Source: Anaerolineae bacterium
GTDB taxonomy: Bacteria; Chloroflexota; Anaerolineae; Aggregatilineales; Aggregatilineaceae
DNA length: 64,000 nucleotides
Assembly: GCA_023382715.1 (NCBI GenBank)
Contig: JAHDWP010000009.1
Location: 1-64,000, forward strand
Direction: 5' to 3'
The position numbers were made by a program, and so were the translations under genes. The first letter of the stretch is position 1, and the number at the start of each line of letters is the position of its first letter. Of this stretch, positions 50,440 to 60,100 are shown piece by piece. The notes beneath the pieces were generated by a model. The model was not told where the DNA came from. It saw nothing but the letters and a program-made list of their open reading frames with translations, and searched no databases.

Positions 50440-51735
50440 CTACTCGATGGCCTCTTCCATCAGCGCCTGACCTTCTTCGACGGCGTCCGCAGGCGACATG
50501 CCATCAATGACCACCATCTGCAGGGTCTGGGCGAGCAGATTCTGGGCAGAGATGGTGGCGATGCTGGGGAAGGTGTTGCCACCGGTGAAGCCGAACAGAC
50601 GGCCACTGGTCGAGTTATCGAGCATGACCTCGACCTGGCTCTTGTACTTGACGACCAGCGGATCGTTCCAGTAGCTCTCCGCCGTGCTGCCGTCCTCAGT
50701 CACCGGCAGGTACAGGCCAGGCTCCGCGTTCAGGAAGCGGCCATAGTTCTCCGGCTCCAGCAGGAAGCTGATGAACTTCTTGGCGGCTGCTTGCTTGGCC
50801 GGGTCGTCGGTCAGGATCATCACCGCGTTCACATAGGAGATCGTGCCAGGGGTCTCGACGCCCTCCTTGTAGGGGATCGGTGCAACGCCCAGGTCTTCGG
50901 GATCGCCCTCGGCCTGCGTGTCGTAGGTGGTGATGACCGTGAACTGCAGGATCATCGCGCAAGTGCGGTTGGCAAAGCAGGCTTCGGCTTCGCCCCAGGT
51001 CCAGCCAGGGCTGTCGGGGGGTGAGAAGCGATAGAGCTGGCTGTACATGTCGAAGGCCTCGACGGTCTGCGGGTTATTGAAGCGCAGCGTGCCATCGGGG
51101 TTATAGATTTCGTCCGCGCCGCCGTTGATCATCAGATCGTAGACGGTCTGATCGGTGTAGAGCTGCTTGTTGGCGGGGACGCCGATGCCGTACTGTCCCT
51201 CTTTGGTGAGCGTTTCAACTGCCGCCAGCCACTCGTCCCAGGTGGCGGGAACTTCGACGCCGGCCTCTTCGAATACGCTCTTGCGATACCAGAGCGAGTG
51301 GGCCATGTTCCACAGGGGCACAGCCCAGGTGTGATCGTCATAGGTGTACTGCGCGACAGCCGCCGGATAGAACTTGTGCTGTGCGTCCAGCTCGGCCACG
51401 AAGTCTTCAACGGGCTGTACTGCGCCCAGGTCGCGCAGGATCGGCGTGAAGTCGGGGATGGCAAACAGCAGCTCCGGGGCATTGCCAGCGGCGATTGCTG
51501 CGGGCGCTTTGGTGTAGATCTCGCCCCAGTTCTGCGCTTCCTGCTTCACCTCGATGTCAGGGTTGGCGGCGTTGAATTCGTCAATGAGGGTCTGGAAGCG
51601 CTCCACACGGTAGGGGGGTTGCTCCATATGCCAGAACGTGATCGAGACTTTCTCCTGCGCGGTAGCCGGCATGTGGGGCAAGATCAGGAGGGCAATGACG
51701 AGCAAAACGATACTTTTTGCGAGATTGTTTCTCAT
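50440..51735 (-). CDS. Extracellular sugar-binding protein (family 1)
   Basis: 431 residues. A Sec signal peptide ends near ATAQ-EK (about residue 27). There is no lipobox Cys, which is unusual if the organism has a single membrane. The mature protein starts with VSITFWHMEQPPYR and has the family pattern NPDIEVKQEAQNWGEIYTK and the segment WAVPLWNMAHSLWYRKSVFE. It should deliver a sugar or oligosaccharide to the adjacent permeases. Position after the SIS gene and before the permeases fits one operon. Confidence 0.9.
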   Translation of the reverse strand: MRNNLAKSIVLLVIALLILPHMPATAQEKVSITFWHMEQPPYRVERFQTLIDEFNAANPDIEVKQEAQNWGEIYTKAPAAIAAGNAPELLFAIPDFTPILRDLGAVQPVEDFVAELDAQHKFYPAAVAQYTYDDHTWAVPLWNMAHSLWYRKSVFEEAGVEVPATWDEWLAAVETLTKEGQYGIGVPANKQLYTDQTVYDLMINGGADEIYNPDGTLRFNNPQTVEAFDMYSQLYRFSPPDSPGWTWGEAEACFANRTCAMILQFTVITTYDTQAEGDPEDLGVAPIPYKEGVETPGTISYVNAVMILTDDPAKQAAAKKFISFLLEPENYGRFLNAEPGLYLPVTEDGSTAESYWNDPLVVKYKSQVEVMLDNSTSGRLFGFTGGNTFPSIATISAQNLLAQTLQMVVIDGMSPADAVEEGQALMEEAIE

Positions 51736-51812
51736 GACTTGTCTCCTTCACTGAACTCCTCGGTACGGAATAGAGCGTGCGCTGGACGAGATGCCCAGCC
51801 AATCCCCTGGCG

Positions 51813-52556
51813 CTACAGATGCGGATTGCGACTGCGGTACTTCGCGATCAGGGCCGCGTTATGGGCGGCGGCCCCCGGCATATTCGCGCTGACATACACG
51901 GGCGGCACCACACCGCTGGCCACCATACGGCATATTGCCTCGACCAGAATAGCGTTCAAAATGAACACGCCGGCGATGGTGGAGAGCGGCCCCACGCGCA
52001 GGCCTTGACCGTCCACCTCGATCAGCGCGTCGCCGGGCGGCCCCTGGTTGTCCAGCACAATGTCGGCGATGTCTCCCAGCTTCTTGCCCGTCGAGCCGAG
52101 GGGAGCCTGCGCCGCGTAGTCTGCGGCGATCACCGCGATGACCGTCATGCCCAGCTCTTTGGCCGCGATGGCCGTCTCGACGGGCACATTGTTGACTCCG
52201 CTGTTCGAAAAGATGATCAGCAGATCCCGCTCGGTGGGGCCATAGCGAGCCAGCACTGCCGGCCCCAGCCCGCTCGTGCGCTCAAGCCGCGTGCTCAGCA
52301 CAGCCCCCTCGTGAAGCATCAGGCTGGAGTTGAGTATCGGGCAGACCGCAGCGATTCCCCCAGCCCGGTAGTGGCCCTCTTCGCACAGCATATGCGAGTG
52401 TCCGGTGCCGAAGAGATACACAATCCCATCGGCTTCAACGGTGCGCACCACAGCCTGCGCCGCCCGGTCAATAGCTTCGACTTGGCTCTCCGCAATCGCA
52501 TCAAGGCTCCGGCGCACTGCGCCCATGTACGACTGCGCACCTGAGATTGAGGACAT
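51813..52556 (-). CDS. SIS-domain phosphosugar-binding protein (UPF0309-like)
   Basis: 247 residues. The single SIS fold shows YLFGTGHSHMLCEEGHYR and LLIIFSNSGVNNVPVETA, the two loops that hold the sugar phosphate. The overall pattern is that of the UPF0309 group, whose members are uncharacterised isomerase-like or sensor proteins found beside sugar ABC transporters. It may isomerise the phosphosugar made by the kinase of this operon or bind it as a signal. It lies 29 bases after the GntR gene. Confidence 0.85.
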   Translation of the reverse strand: MSSISGAQSYMGAVRRSLDAIAESQVEAIDRAAQAVVRTVEADGIVYLFGTGHSHMLCEEGHYRAGGIAAVCPILNSSLMLHEGAVLSTRLERTSGLGPAVLARYGPTERDLLIIFSNSGVNNVPVETAIAAKELGMTVIAVIAADYAAQAPLGSTGKKLGDIADIVLDNQGPPGDALIEVDGQGLRVGPLSTIAGVFILNAILVEAICRMVASGVVPPVYVSANMPGAAAHNAALIAKYRSRNPHL

Positions 52557-52585
52557 TAGCTTTTCTCCCGCGATGACGACATGCC

Positions 52586-53332
52586 TTACAGACTCGAACC
52601 GCGCAGCGTTGCTTTGAACTGGTAGCGCGACCCGCAGTACGCCGAGCGCACATATTCAATCGGACGATCAGTATGATCAAACGTGACGCGCGTCAAGCTG
52701 AGCACTGGCTCGCTGCGCTTGATCGCCAGGGCCTCACCTTCCCTTCTGGCGGGCAAGCGCGCCTCGATAGACTGGCTCGCCCAGGCCAGGCGCAGGCCGT
52801 AGTCGGCCCGCAAGACCTGGTAGAGCGATTCGCGATTGAAATCGTGGCGGGCCAGGATGCCGGGGCACAACAGATGGCTGAGACACGACTCTTCGAGTGC
52901 TACAGGGGTCTCGTCGGCGTGGCGCGTGCGGACGAGCACGACGATCTCAGAGCCAGGGCGCAGTTGAAGGCGCTCGGCGATCTCCTGGCTGGCTGGCCGA
53001 ACCTCCGCCACGAGAACCCGGCTGCTGGGGTGCATCCCACGGCGGCGCATCTCCTCGCTGAAACCGGTCAGTTCGGCCAGCTCCTGCCTGATCTTGGGCG
53101 CAGCGGCAAACGTGCCCTTGCCCACGCGCGAGTCGGCGTAGCCTTGCTGAACCAGAAGCTGCAACGCCTGGCGCGCAGTCATCCGGCTCACAGAGTTGGT
53201 CTCCGCCAGTTCCCGCTCCGAAGGCAGGCGCGTGCCAGCGAGGTAGGTGCCTGTGTCAATCTGTTTGCGCAGGTACTCGTTCAGTTGGATATAGAGGGGG
53301 ACTTTGGAGTCAGGGTTCAGCATGTCGGCCAT
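52586..53332 (-). CDS. GntR/HutC-family transcriptional regulator
   Basis: 248 residues. N-terminal winged helix (about 5-75): YIQLNEYLRKQIDTGTYLAG, LPSERELAETNSVSRMTARQ. C-terminal UTRA ligand domain (about 95-245). HutC-group regulators sense phosphorylated sugars or related effectors and usually repress their own operon. A palindrome GGTATATACC lies 18 bases upstream of the start, downstream of a candidate promoter, which fits autorepression. Confidence 0.92.
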   Translation of the reverse strand: MADMLNPDSKVPLYIQLNEYLRKQIDTGTYLAGTRLPSERELAETNSVSRMTARQALQLLVQQGYADSRVGKGTFAAAPKIRQELAELTGFSEEMRRRGMHPSSRVLVAEVRPASQEIAERLQLRPGSEIVVLVRTRHADETPVALEESCLSHLLCPGILARHDFNRESLYQVLRADYGLRLAWASQSIEARLPARREGEALAIKRSEPVLSLTRVTFDHTDRPIEYVRSAYCGSRYQFKATLRGSSL

Positions 53333-53350
53333 AATCAGGAAGTTCTATTC

Positions 53351-53370
53351 GGTATATACCACTATTTACC
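53351..53370. promoter_or_regulatory. Candidate operator of the GntR regulator
   Basis: A perfect ten-base palindrome GGTATATACC (53351-53360) followed by a second, degenerate half site (TTTACC). It lies between the candidate -10 and the GntR start codon, a repressing position. Confidence 0.5.
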
Positions 53371-53399
53371 ATACTACACCATGTTTTCGGGCAACACAA
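53371..53399 (-). promoter_or_regulatory. Candidate promoter of the sugar operon
   Basis: On the - strand TTGTGT (53399-53394) and TAGTAT (53376-53371) with a 17-base spacer, immediately upstream of the operator-like palindrome. Confidence 0.45.
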
Positions 53400-53500
53400 G
53401 CAAGTCGGGCCAGGAATCAGGCGCCGCGTGGGGGCGAGGTCAATATCCTGCATCCAGCAAGCCGCTGGCAACCTTTGCATGTACCCGCCAGCGCGGGGAG

Positions 53501-53529
53501 TTCGCAAGCACTGCAATTCGCGCTATACT
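53501..53529 (+). promoter_or_regulatory. Candidate promoter of alr
   Basis: TTCGCA at 53501-53506 and TATACT at 53524-53529 with a 17-base spacer, 90 bases upstream of the alr ATG. Confidence 0.4.
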
Positions 53530-53618
53530 GGGCGGGCTTCCCCATCCTGCGCCAGGCGCGCGCCGGGAAACGCATGAGCCACCCGAGCTAGGCGGGCCAG
53601 CCCGCAAGACGACCGATT

Positions 53619-54752
53619 ATGAGCGACGCATCACCCCCGGCCATCACCTATATCGAAGTAGACCTGGACGCCATCGCCCACAATGTGCGCGCGCTCAAGG
53701 CGTTCATCGGGCCAGCGGTCGAGTTGTTCGCCGTCGTCAAGGCCAACGCCTACGGGCATGGCCTGGTGCCAGTCGCTCAGACGGTGCTCAGGCACGGCGT
53801 GTCGCGCCTGGCTATCGGGCGGCTGAGCGAGGGCTTGCAGCTTCGCCAGGCGGGGATCGCCGCGCCAGTGCTGGCCCTGTGCTACCTGATGCCGGACGAG
53901 CTGCGTATCGCCGTCGAGCGCGATCTGGTGCCGACCGTCGGCGAGATGGAATCGGCGCTGGTGGTGTCGGCGCTGGGCGTGGCCCGTCAGAAGCCGGTGC
54001 CGGTGCACGTCAAGATTGATACCGGTATGGGGCGCTACGGCGTGATGCCCGACCAGGCGGTGTCGTTCTTCAACCAGATCGCCACCCTGCCGGGGCTGGC
54101 CGTTGAGGGGGTTTTCACCCATTTCGCCACCGCTGACGAGCGCGACAAAACCTTCGCCCGCGAGCAGTTCCAGATTTTCCAGGATGTGCTGGCCGAGCTG
54201 AGCGCCGCCGGGCACTCAATTCCCCTGTTGCACGCCGCCAATAGCGCCGCCGCGCTCGACCTGCCGGAGACGCATCTCGGCGCGGTGCGCTCCGGCCTGG
54301 CGCTGTACGGCCTGTACCCCTCCGAAGGCGTGAGCCACGCCCTGCCGCTCAAGCCGGCGCTGACGCTCAAGAGCCATGTCGCCAGCGTGCGCCAGTTGCC
54401 CGCCGGGGCGAGCATCAGCTACGGGCGCTCGTACATCACCCCGCGCCCCATGACGGTCGCCCTGGTGCCCATCGGCTATGGCGATGGCTATCATCGCCTG
54501 CTCTCCAATCGCGGCGCGGTGCTGGTCAACGGGCAGCGCGCGCCGATTGTGGGGCGGGTGTGCATGGATCAGGTGGTGGTGGACGTGTCCGGCTGCGGGC
54601 CGGTAGCTCTCAACGACGAGGTAGTGCTCATCGGCCAGCAGGGCGACGCGCGCATCACCGTCGAAGAGATCGCCGGCTGGGCGGAGACGATCAGCTACGA
54701 GATCACCAGCGCGCTGCTGGCCCGGCTGCCGCGCTTCTTCAGAGGCGGCTAG
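53619..54752 (+). CDS. alr: Alanine racemase
   Basis: 377 residues. Makes D-alanine for peptidoglycan. The PLP Lys 41 is in AVVKANAYGHG; the second catalytic region is ISYGRSYITPRPMT, followed by VALVPIGYGDGYHR, and the C-terminal domain carries GRVCMDQVVVDV. Full length and intact. Single gene with its own likely promoter; the nearest functional partner in the window is the class A penicillin-binding protein 2.4 kb away. Confidence 0.95.
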   Translation: MSDASPPAITYIEVDLDAIAHNVRALKAFIGPAVELFAVVKANAYGHGLVPVAQTVLRHGVSRLAIGRLSEGLQLRQAGIAAPVLALCYLMPDELRIAVERDLVPTVGEMESALVVSALGVARQKPVPVHVKIDTGMGRYGVMPDQAVSFFNQIATLPGLAVEGVFTHFATADERDKTFAREQFQIFQDVLAELSAAGHSIPLLHAANSAAALDLPETHLGAVRSGLALYGLYPSEGVSHALPLKPALTLKSHVASVRQLPAGASISYGRSYITPRPMTVALVPIGYGDGYHRLLSNRGAVLVNGQRAPIVGRVCMDQVVVDVSGCGPVALNDEVVLIGQQGDARITVEEIAGWAETISYEITSALLARLPRFFRGG

Positions 54753-55013
54753 CGGGCGAAAGAGACACGCAGGGGCGCTCGGCGATGAGACTTCCGAAGC
54801 CTCTGAAGACTTCGGAAGTTTGCTGCGACAGAAGGCCCCGCCCTCTGGTCGCCTCTCGTAGGGGCGCTGCTCGGCTGCGACCCCGCGATGAGGCACTGAT
54901 GGGCGTGAGTGTACATTGAGAATAGTGTATGGCCATACGCCATCGCGGGACGCGGACGGGCAACTCCGCCGCCAAGAGGGTAGGCAACACGCCCCCGCCA
55001 CCGTAATAAAAAA
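54753..55013. other. Intergenic region with two repeat elements
   Basis: Holds a hairpin ACTTCCGAAG-CCTCTGAAGA-CTTCGGAAGT type element (54789-54821) and an R3 palindrome (54859-54886). The first is partly repeated at 41029-41057. No gene seen. Confidence 0.6.
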
Positions 55014-55032
55014 AGGACCGCTGAGCGGTCCT
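55007..55032 (-). terminator. Intrinsic terminator downstream of the single-domain response regulator gene
   Basis: On the - strand AGGACCG CTCAG CGGTCCT followed by seven T. The response regulator stop is 180 bases upstream; the space between shows no gene. On the + strand the stem could also stop transcripts from alr, though without a T-run. Confidence 0.75.
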
Positions 55033-55211
55033 ACATTTGAGCTGGACGGGTGGGGGAGAGATGCTCTAGGGTAAGCGGGATTGGGGCCAGGAGCATTTCC
55101 AACTCAAATGCACCCTCATTGTAAAGTCTGGATGTTACGCGCGCCATTACAATCAGCGCTGATCGGGCAACATCGCCGCACCGCGCGATTCTCCGGCGCG
55201 AAATTCCGCAT

Positions 55212-55571
55212 CTAGAGCACCGCTTGAATGCGTTCGAGCAGCAAATGGAGCGAGAAAGGCTTGATGATGTAGTCGTCCGCCCCGGCTTCCAGCCCGGCGG
55301 CGATGTCGGCTTGCTGGCCGCGCGCCGAGATCAGGATCACCGGTGGGGTCGCGTCGCCATAGGCCTGCTTGACCTGCCGGCAGATCTCCAATCCGCTCGC
55401 GCCAGGCAGCATGATGTCGAGCAGCAGCAGATCGGGCCTTTGCTCCAGCGCACACGCCAGGGCTTCATTGCCATCCTCGAATGGGGTGACAAGGTATCCG
55501 GCAGTCTCCAGCCGGCGCTGGATGAGGCGCAGAATCTGAGCGTCGTCCTCAGCCACCAGGATTGTGACCAT
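55212..55571 (-). CDS. Single-domain response regulator
   Basis: 119 residues, receiver domain only. Acidic pair EDD at 8-10, phospho-acceptor Asp 52 in LLLDIMLPG, Ser in LISARG, Lys in YIIKPFS. No kinase gene is next to it. A promoter-like element (55736-55746) lies 165 bases upstream. Confidence 0.9.
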   Translation of the reverse strand: MVTILVAEDDAQILRLIQRRLETAGYLVTPFEDGNEALACALEQRPDLLLLDIMLPGASGLEICRQVKQAYGDATPPVILISARGQQADIAAGLEAGADDYIIKPFSLHLLLERIQAVL

Positions 55572-55735
55572 GTTGCCCCTCGCGTTTGCCCCCTCTCAGC
55601 CCGCCCCTGGCGGCGCCAATCAGCACCGAGCGCGCAAGCGTGCTCCACGCCTGCCTCTGCCCGCTGCGCTCGGCTGTGAATGCTGCCACGCTCCCCCGTG
55701 CCCAAACGTGCTGCCGGCGGGCATCGCGCATGGCG

Positions 55736-55746
55736 ATTATAGTATA
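55736..55746 (-). promoter_or_regulatory. Candidate extended -10 promoter
   Basis: TATACT preceded by TGG, with TATAAT overlapping it by one base, both on the - strand. No clear -35 hexamer. Confidence 0.4.
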
Positions 55747-55930
55747 CCACTTTCGTAAAAAATCCAGGGGGCGTTTGAGCCGGGCGCGCTCGGCCAGAGG
55801 GAGAGACTCGGCGCTGCACGAGACCGCCGGGGGAACCAGGGGTTGGGAAATCGGGTTTGGAGTGCCCAGCGCGCTCCAGAGCGTGTTGACGGAAGTCAGC
55901 CAGCGGCTGTTCGATGGTTTACCTCACCCC

Positions 55931-56018
55931 TCAAGTCCCCTCTCCACACGCGGAGAGGGGACTTGAGTCTGCTCTCTCTTTCCCTGCTTGCGGGGAAAGG
56001 AGCCGGGGGATAGGGGTT
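55931..56018. repeat. Dispersed palindromic repeat, family R5, copy 2
   Basis: TCAAGTCCCCTCTCC and GGAGAGGGGACTTGAG form a perfect-arm hairpin, followed by TTTCCCTGCTTGCGGGGAAA and GGAGCCGGGGG. It lies between two - strand response regulator genes. Confidence 0.75.
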
Positions 56019-56037
56019 CAAAAGTGCACAACGCGCC

Positions 56038-56811
56038 CTAGCCGGCGGGCTTTGTGGGCGACTCTTCAGAAGGCACCTGCGAGGGTGTCGGGTCGGCCCC
56101 CTGAGCGCGCCCAGGAAGCGCAAAGCAGTAGCCCACGCCGCGCGCGGTCAGGATGTACTGAGGGCGGCGCGGGTTTGGCTCCACTTTGCGGCGCAGACGG
56201 TGCATGTGCACGCGCAGCGTGTCCTCATAGACGTTCTGCCCCGGCCACACGCGGCTGAGCAGCACGCGCGCGGGCACCGTCTGCTCGGCGCTGCGCAGCA
56301 GAATATGCAGGATGTTGGCCTCGATAGGCGTCAGGGAAAAAGTGCGCTTGCCCGCATAGAGCGCGCTCTGGCCGAAGTCCACCGCCAGCCAGTCGTCAAT
56401 GCGCGTGATACGGCTCTGCATCTCGGGCAGGCTGGGGATGCGGCTGAGGACGCGGTAAATGCGCGCGGCCAGCTCACGCATATCGAACGGCTTGCGCACG
56501 TAGTCCTCGGCATACTGTTGCAGGCCCTTGACGACAGTCTCTGTCTCCTTGTGCCCGGAGACGAAGATGATCGGCACGTCGCCCAGCGTCTTGAGCTGGC
56601 TGCTCAGCATGAAGCCGTCCACATCGGGCAGGCCGAGGTCAATCAGGGCCAGGTGCGGCAGCCCGTGCTGCCGGACGTATTGGAGGAACGTGGCGGCCCT
56701 GGCAAAGGTGATCGTCTGATAACCCTCCGCCTCCAATCCCTCGCTGATCAGCTCGGACAGGATTTCATCATCATCCACAATGGCGATGCACCATTGGTCG
56801 TAACGGTCCAC
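56038..56811 (-). CDS. OmpR/PhoB-family response regulator
   Basis: 257 residues. Receiver domain about 7-120 with DDD at 13-15, phospho-acceptor Asp 58 in LIDLGLPD, and Lys in YVRKPFDM. The DNA-binding winged helix (about 140-235) shows FSLTPIEANILHILL, LLSRVWP, and DTLRVHMHRLRRKVEP, then ILTARGVGYCF. A short disordered tail ends the protein. No kinase gene is adjacent, so it may be served by a distant or shared kinase. Confidence 0.93.
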   Translation of the reverse strand: MDRYDQWCIAIVDDDEILSELISEGLEAEGYQTITFARAATFLQYVRQHGLPHLALIDLGLPDVDGFMLSSQLKTLGDVPIIFVSGHKETETVVKGLQQYAEDYVRKPFDMRELAARIYRVLSRIPSLPEMQSRITRIDDWLAVDFGQSALYAGKRTFSLTPIEANILHILLRSAEQTVPARVLLSRVWPGQNVYEDTLRVHMHRLRRKVEPNPRRPQYILTARGVGYCFALPGRAQGADPTPSQVPSEESPTKPAG

Positions 56812-57177
56812 AAGCAGCCACCTTCAGTTCATTTCGCACGAGCGGCAGATCGCGCCTCCACTTGCCAGGCCGATCCGGGCCGTGCTAAGATAGCCCCTAC
56901 AAGCCGGGTCACCGCGTCCCCAGTGTAGCACACTCTGCCGTTTTGCCTAGCGGCGGACCGGGCGCATGCATAAGGTTGTCCGCGACACGCCTGGCCCGTA
57001 GGGGCGTAGGGCACTACGCCCTGCGGGGGCGCTGCTCCGCCGTGCCCCTGCGTAACGGGTTCTCGCGCCCCCAGGCAGGGGCAGTACAGCCGGCGTGTTA
57101 TCGTTCATTGACTTGTGAGCCATGACACGCATAACTCACACAACGCCTGACTCGCCATTGACTCGCCCCAAGAAACC
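56812..57177. other. Intergenic region upstream of the penicillin-binding protein gene
   Basis: Divergent gap. It contains R3 palindromes (57001-57050) and a candidate promoter for the + gene (TTGACT at 57108-57113, ATAACT at 57131-57136, 17-base spacer). On the - strand TAAGATAGC-like sequence complement near 56885 may serve the response regulator. No gene seen. Confidence 0.45.
57108..57136 (+). promoter_or_regulatory. Candidate promoter of the penicillin-binding protein gene
   Basis: TTGACT and ATAACT with a 17-base spacer, about 40 bases before the ATG at 57178. Confidence 0.35.
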
Positions 57178-60100
57178 ATGCCCAGCCTGCACACCGCCCG
57201 CCTCGCCCGCCAGCGCCGCCGTCGCCGCCGCGACCAGGGGCTGACGGCGCCGCGCCTGCTGCGCTGGGCCATCGTCGCGGCGCTCGTCCTGGCCGTGCTG
57301 CTGGTCGTCCTGGCCGCCGGGACTGCGGCAGCATCCATCGCCATCTACGCCCACTACGCCCGCCAGCTTCCCCCCGCCGAGCGCATCACCGCCGCCGAAG
57401 AAGAAGCCTTCCTGACCAGCGTCTTCTACGACCGGTCGGGCGGCGCGGTGCTTTACGAGGTGATAGACCCCACCGGCGGCGACCGCCGCTGGCTCGCGGT
57501 GGAGCAGATTCCGCAGTATTTCCTGGACGCGACGGTGTCCATCGAGGATGCCTCGTTCTACGCCAACCCCGGCTTCGACCTGCGCGGCATGGCGCGCGCC
57601 CTGTGGAGTAATCTGACCGGCGGGCAGTTCCAGGGCGGCAGCACGATCACCCAGCAGCTTGTGCGCAACGTGCTGCTGGACGAAACCGAGCGCCGCGCCA
57701 TCAGCTACGATCGCAAGGTGAAGGAAGTCATCCTGGCGACGGAAATCTCGCGCCTGTACAGCAAGGCGCAGATTCTCGAATGGTATGTCAACACCAACTT
57801 CTACGGCGGCTGGGCCTATGGCATTGAGGCCGCGGCCCAGCAGTATTTCAGCAAGCCCGCCCGCGACCTGACCCTGGCCGAGGCGGCGATGCTGGCCGCC
57901 ATCCCCCAGTACCCGCTGCAAAACCCGATTGACAACCCCCAGGCGGCCAAGCTGCGCCAGGAGATCGTGCTGCAAACGATGGTCGCCCAGGGCTATATCA
58001 GCCAGGAACGGGCCGATGCCGCCATCCAGGAGCCGCTCATCGTGCGGCCCTTCGCCGAACGCTATGGCATCGTGGCCCCGCACTTCTCCACCTATGCGCG
58101 CGCCGAAGCCGAAGCGATCCTCAACGACCTGGGGCTGGATGGCCCGCGCCTGGTCACGCGCGGCGGACTGCGCGTCTACACCACCCTCGACCTGGACCTG
58201 CAGCTTCAGGCGGAGTGCGTGGCCCGCGCCCAGGTGTTGCGCCTGGACGGGAACGACCCCACCGTCACGCCCAACACCAGCGCCGGGACAGCGTGCGCCG
58301 CCGCCGCTTATCTGCCGCCGCTGCCCGCCGAGATGGGCGGCGTCGAGCGCGAAGTGACCAACGCCGCCGCCGTCGTTCTACGCGCCGAGACCGGCGAAAT
58401 CCTGGCGATGGTCGGCAGCGTGGACTTCTGGGACGAGGGCATCCAGGGCAGCTACAACACGGCGCTGGCTCAGCGCCAGCCGGGATCGGCCTTCAAGCCG
58501 ATCGTCTTCACCGCTGCGTTTCTGCAAGGGGCGCTGCCCGGCTACCCCAACGGCATCACCGCCGCGACGATGACCTATGACGTGCCCATCGAGTTCGACA
58601 ACGGCGGGCAGCCCTACACGCCGGTGAACATTGACCGCCAGTATCACGGCCCGGTCAGCGTGCGCTCGGCGCTGGCCAATTCGTACAATGTGCCGCCGGT
58701 GCAGCTTGTCAACCTGATCGGCCTCGGCCCAGTGATTCGCACGGCGCACCGCCTGGGCATCAACTCGCTCAACCAGACCGCTGGCTATGGCCTGGCGCTG
58801 GCGTTGGGCAGCGGCGAAGTGTCGCTGCTCGACCTGGCCTACGCTTTCGGCGTGTTCAATAACGGCGGCACGATGGTGGGGATGCCGGCCCACAAAGACC
58901 AGAACATCCCCGGCTTTCGCACGCTCAACCCGGTGGCCGTGCTGCGCATCGAGGACGCCGATGGGCGCGTGCTGTGGCAGTACGGCGAGGAGACGCACAC
59001 CTTCCAGCGCCGCCTGATCCTGGAGCCGGCCCTGGCCTACATCATGACCGACATCCTGGCCGACAACGCGGCGCGCGCCCCGGCCTTTGGGCGCGGCGCC
59101 CCGCTGGAGCTGGCACGGCCTGCCGCCGTCAAGACCGGCACAACCAACGACAACCGCGATAGCTGGACGATCGGTTACACGCCGCAGATCGTGACCGGCG
59201 TATGGGTCGGCAACAACAACAATCACGGCATGACCGACGTGACCGGCACGACCGGCGCTGCGCCCATCTGGTACGCGATCATGGAGTACCTGCACGCGCG
59301 CGACGCCCTGCCTTCTCGCGGCTGGGAGCGCCCGCCCACCGTCGTCGAGCGCATGGTGTGCGAGATCTCCGGCCTGCTGCCGACGCGCTACTGCCCGCAG
59401 ACGCGCGAACTGTTTTACGTGGACCCGCAGCGCGGCATTGACACGCAGCCGACCCAGGTGGATACCTACTGGAACAATTACCGCGTCAATGTATGCTCTG
59501 GCCTGCTGGCCAACGCTTCTTCCCCGGCAGGTTGTACAGAGGACGTGGTCTACTTTGATTACCCGCAGGAGACGCGCGCCTGGGCGCGCGAGACGGGGCA
59601 GCGCTTCCCGCCGACCGAGTACGATCCGGTGGACACGGCCTCGCCCTCCAGCCCGGTGGCCATCGTCTCGCCGCCCTTCCTGGGGCGCGTGACCGGCACG
59701 GTCGAGGTGCGCGGCAACGTCACTGATGAAGGCTTCGCCTACTTCCGCCTGGACTACGGGGCCGGGCCGCAGCCGGACGTCTGGCTGCAGATCGGCGCGG
59801 AGCAGACGACGCCGGGGCGCGACATCGCCCTGGGCACCTGGGACACGACCGGCCTCAGCGACGGCGCGGTGTACACGCTGCGCCTGACGATGGTTCGCGC
59901 CGACAACAGCCTGGAACGGGCCTACGTCTCGGTGACGGTGGACAACCAGCCGCCGCAGGTGACCCTGGCCGAGCCGGCGCCGGGGAGCCGCTACGCGGCG
60001 AGCGCCGATCTCTACGTGCCGCTGCGGGCCGAGCCGGATGACAACGTGCAGATGGCCTACGTGGAGTTTTACAAGGACGGCGAGCTGATCGCCACCAGCG

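Larger units (their letters stand above)
55572..56037. other. Intergenic region with a promoter-like site and a repeat
   Basis: On the - strand TGGTATACT and an overlapping TATAAT (55736-55746) suggest an extended -10 promoter for the response regulator at 55212. A family R5 repeat fills 55931-56018. No gene seen. Confidence 0.5.

Noticed and set aside
55014-55211. A small RNA or small gene between the response regulator stop and its terminator
   Set aside because: The gap of 180 bases contains no frame beyond about 20 codons and no promoter that I could support; it is treated as 3' untranslated sequence.
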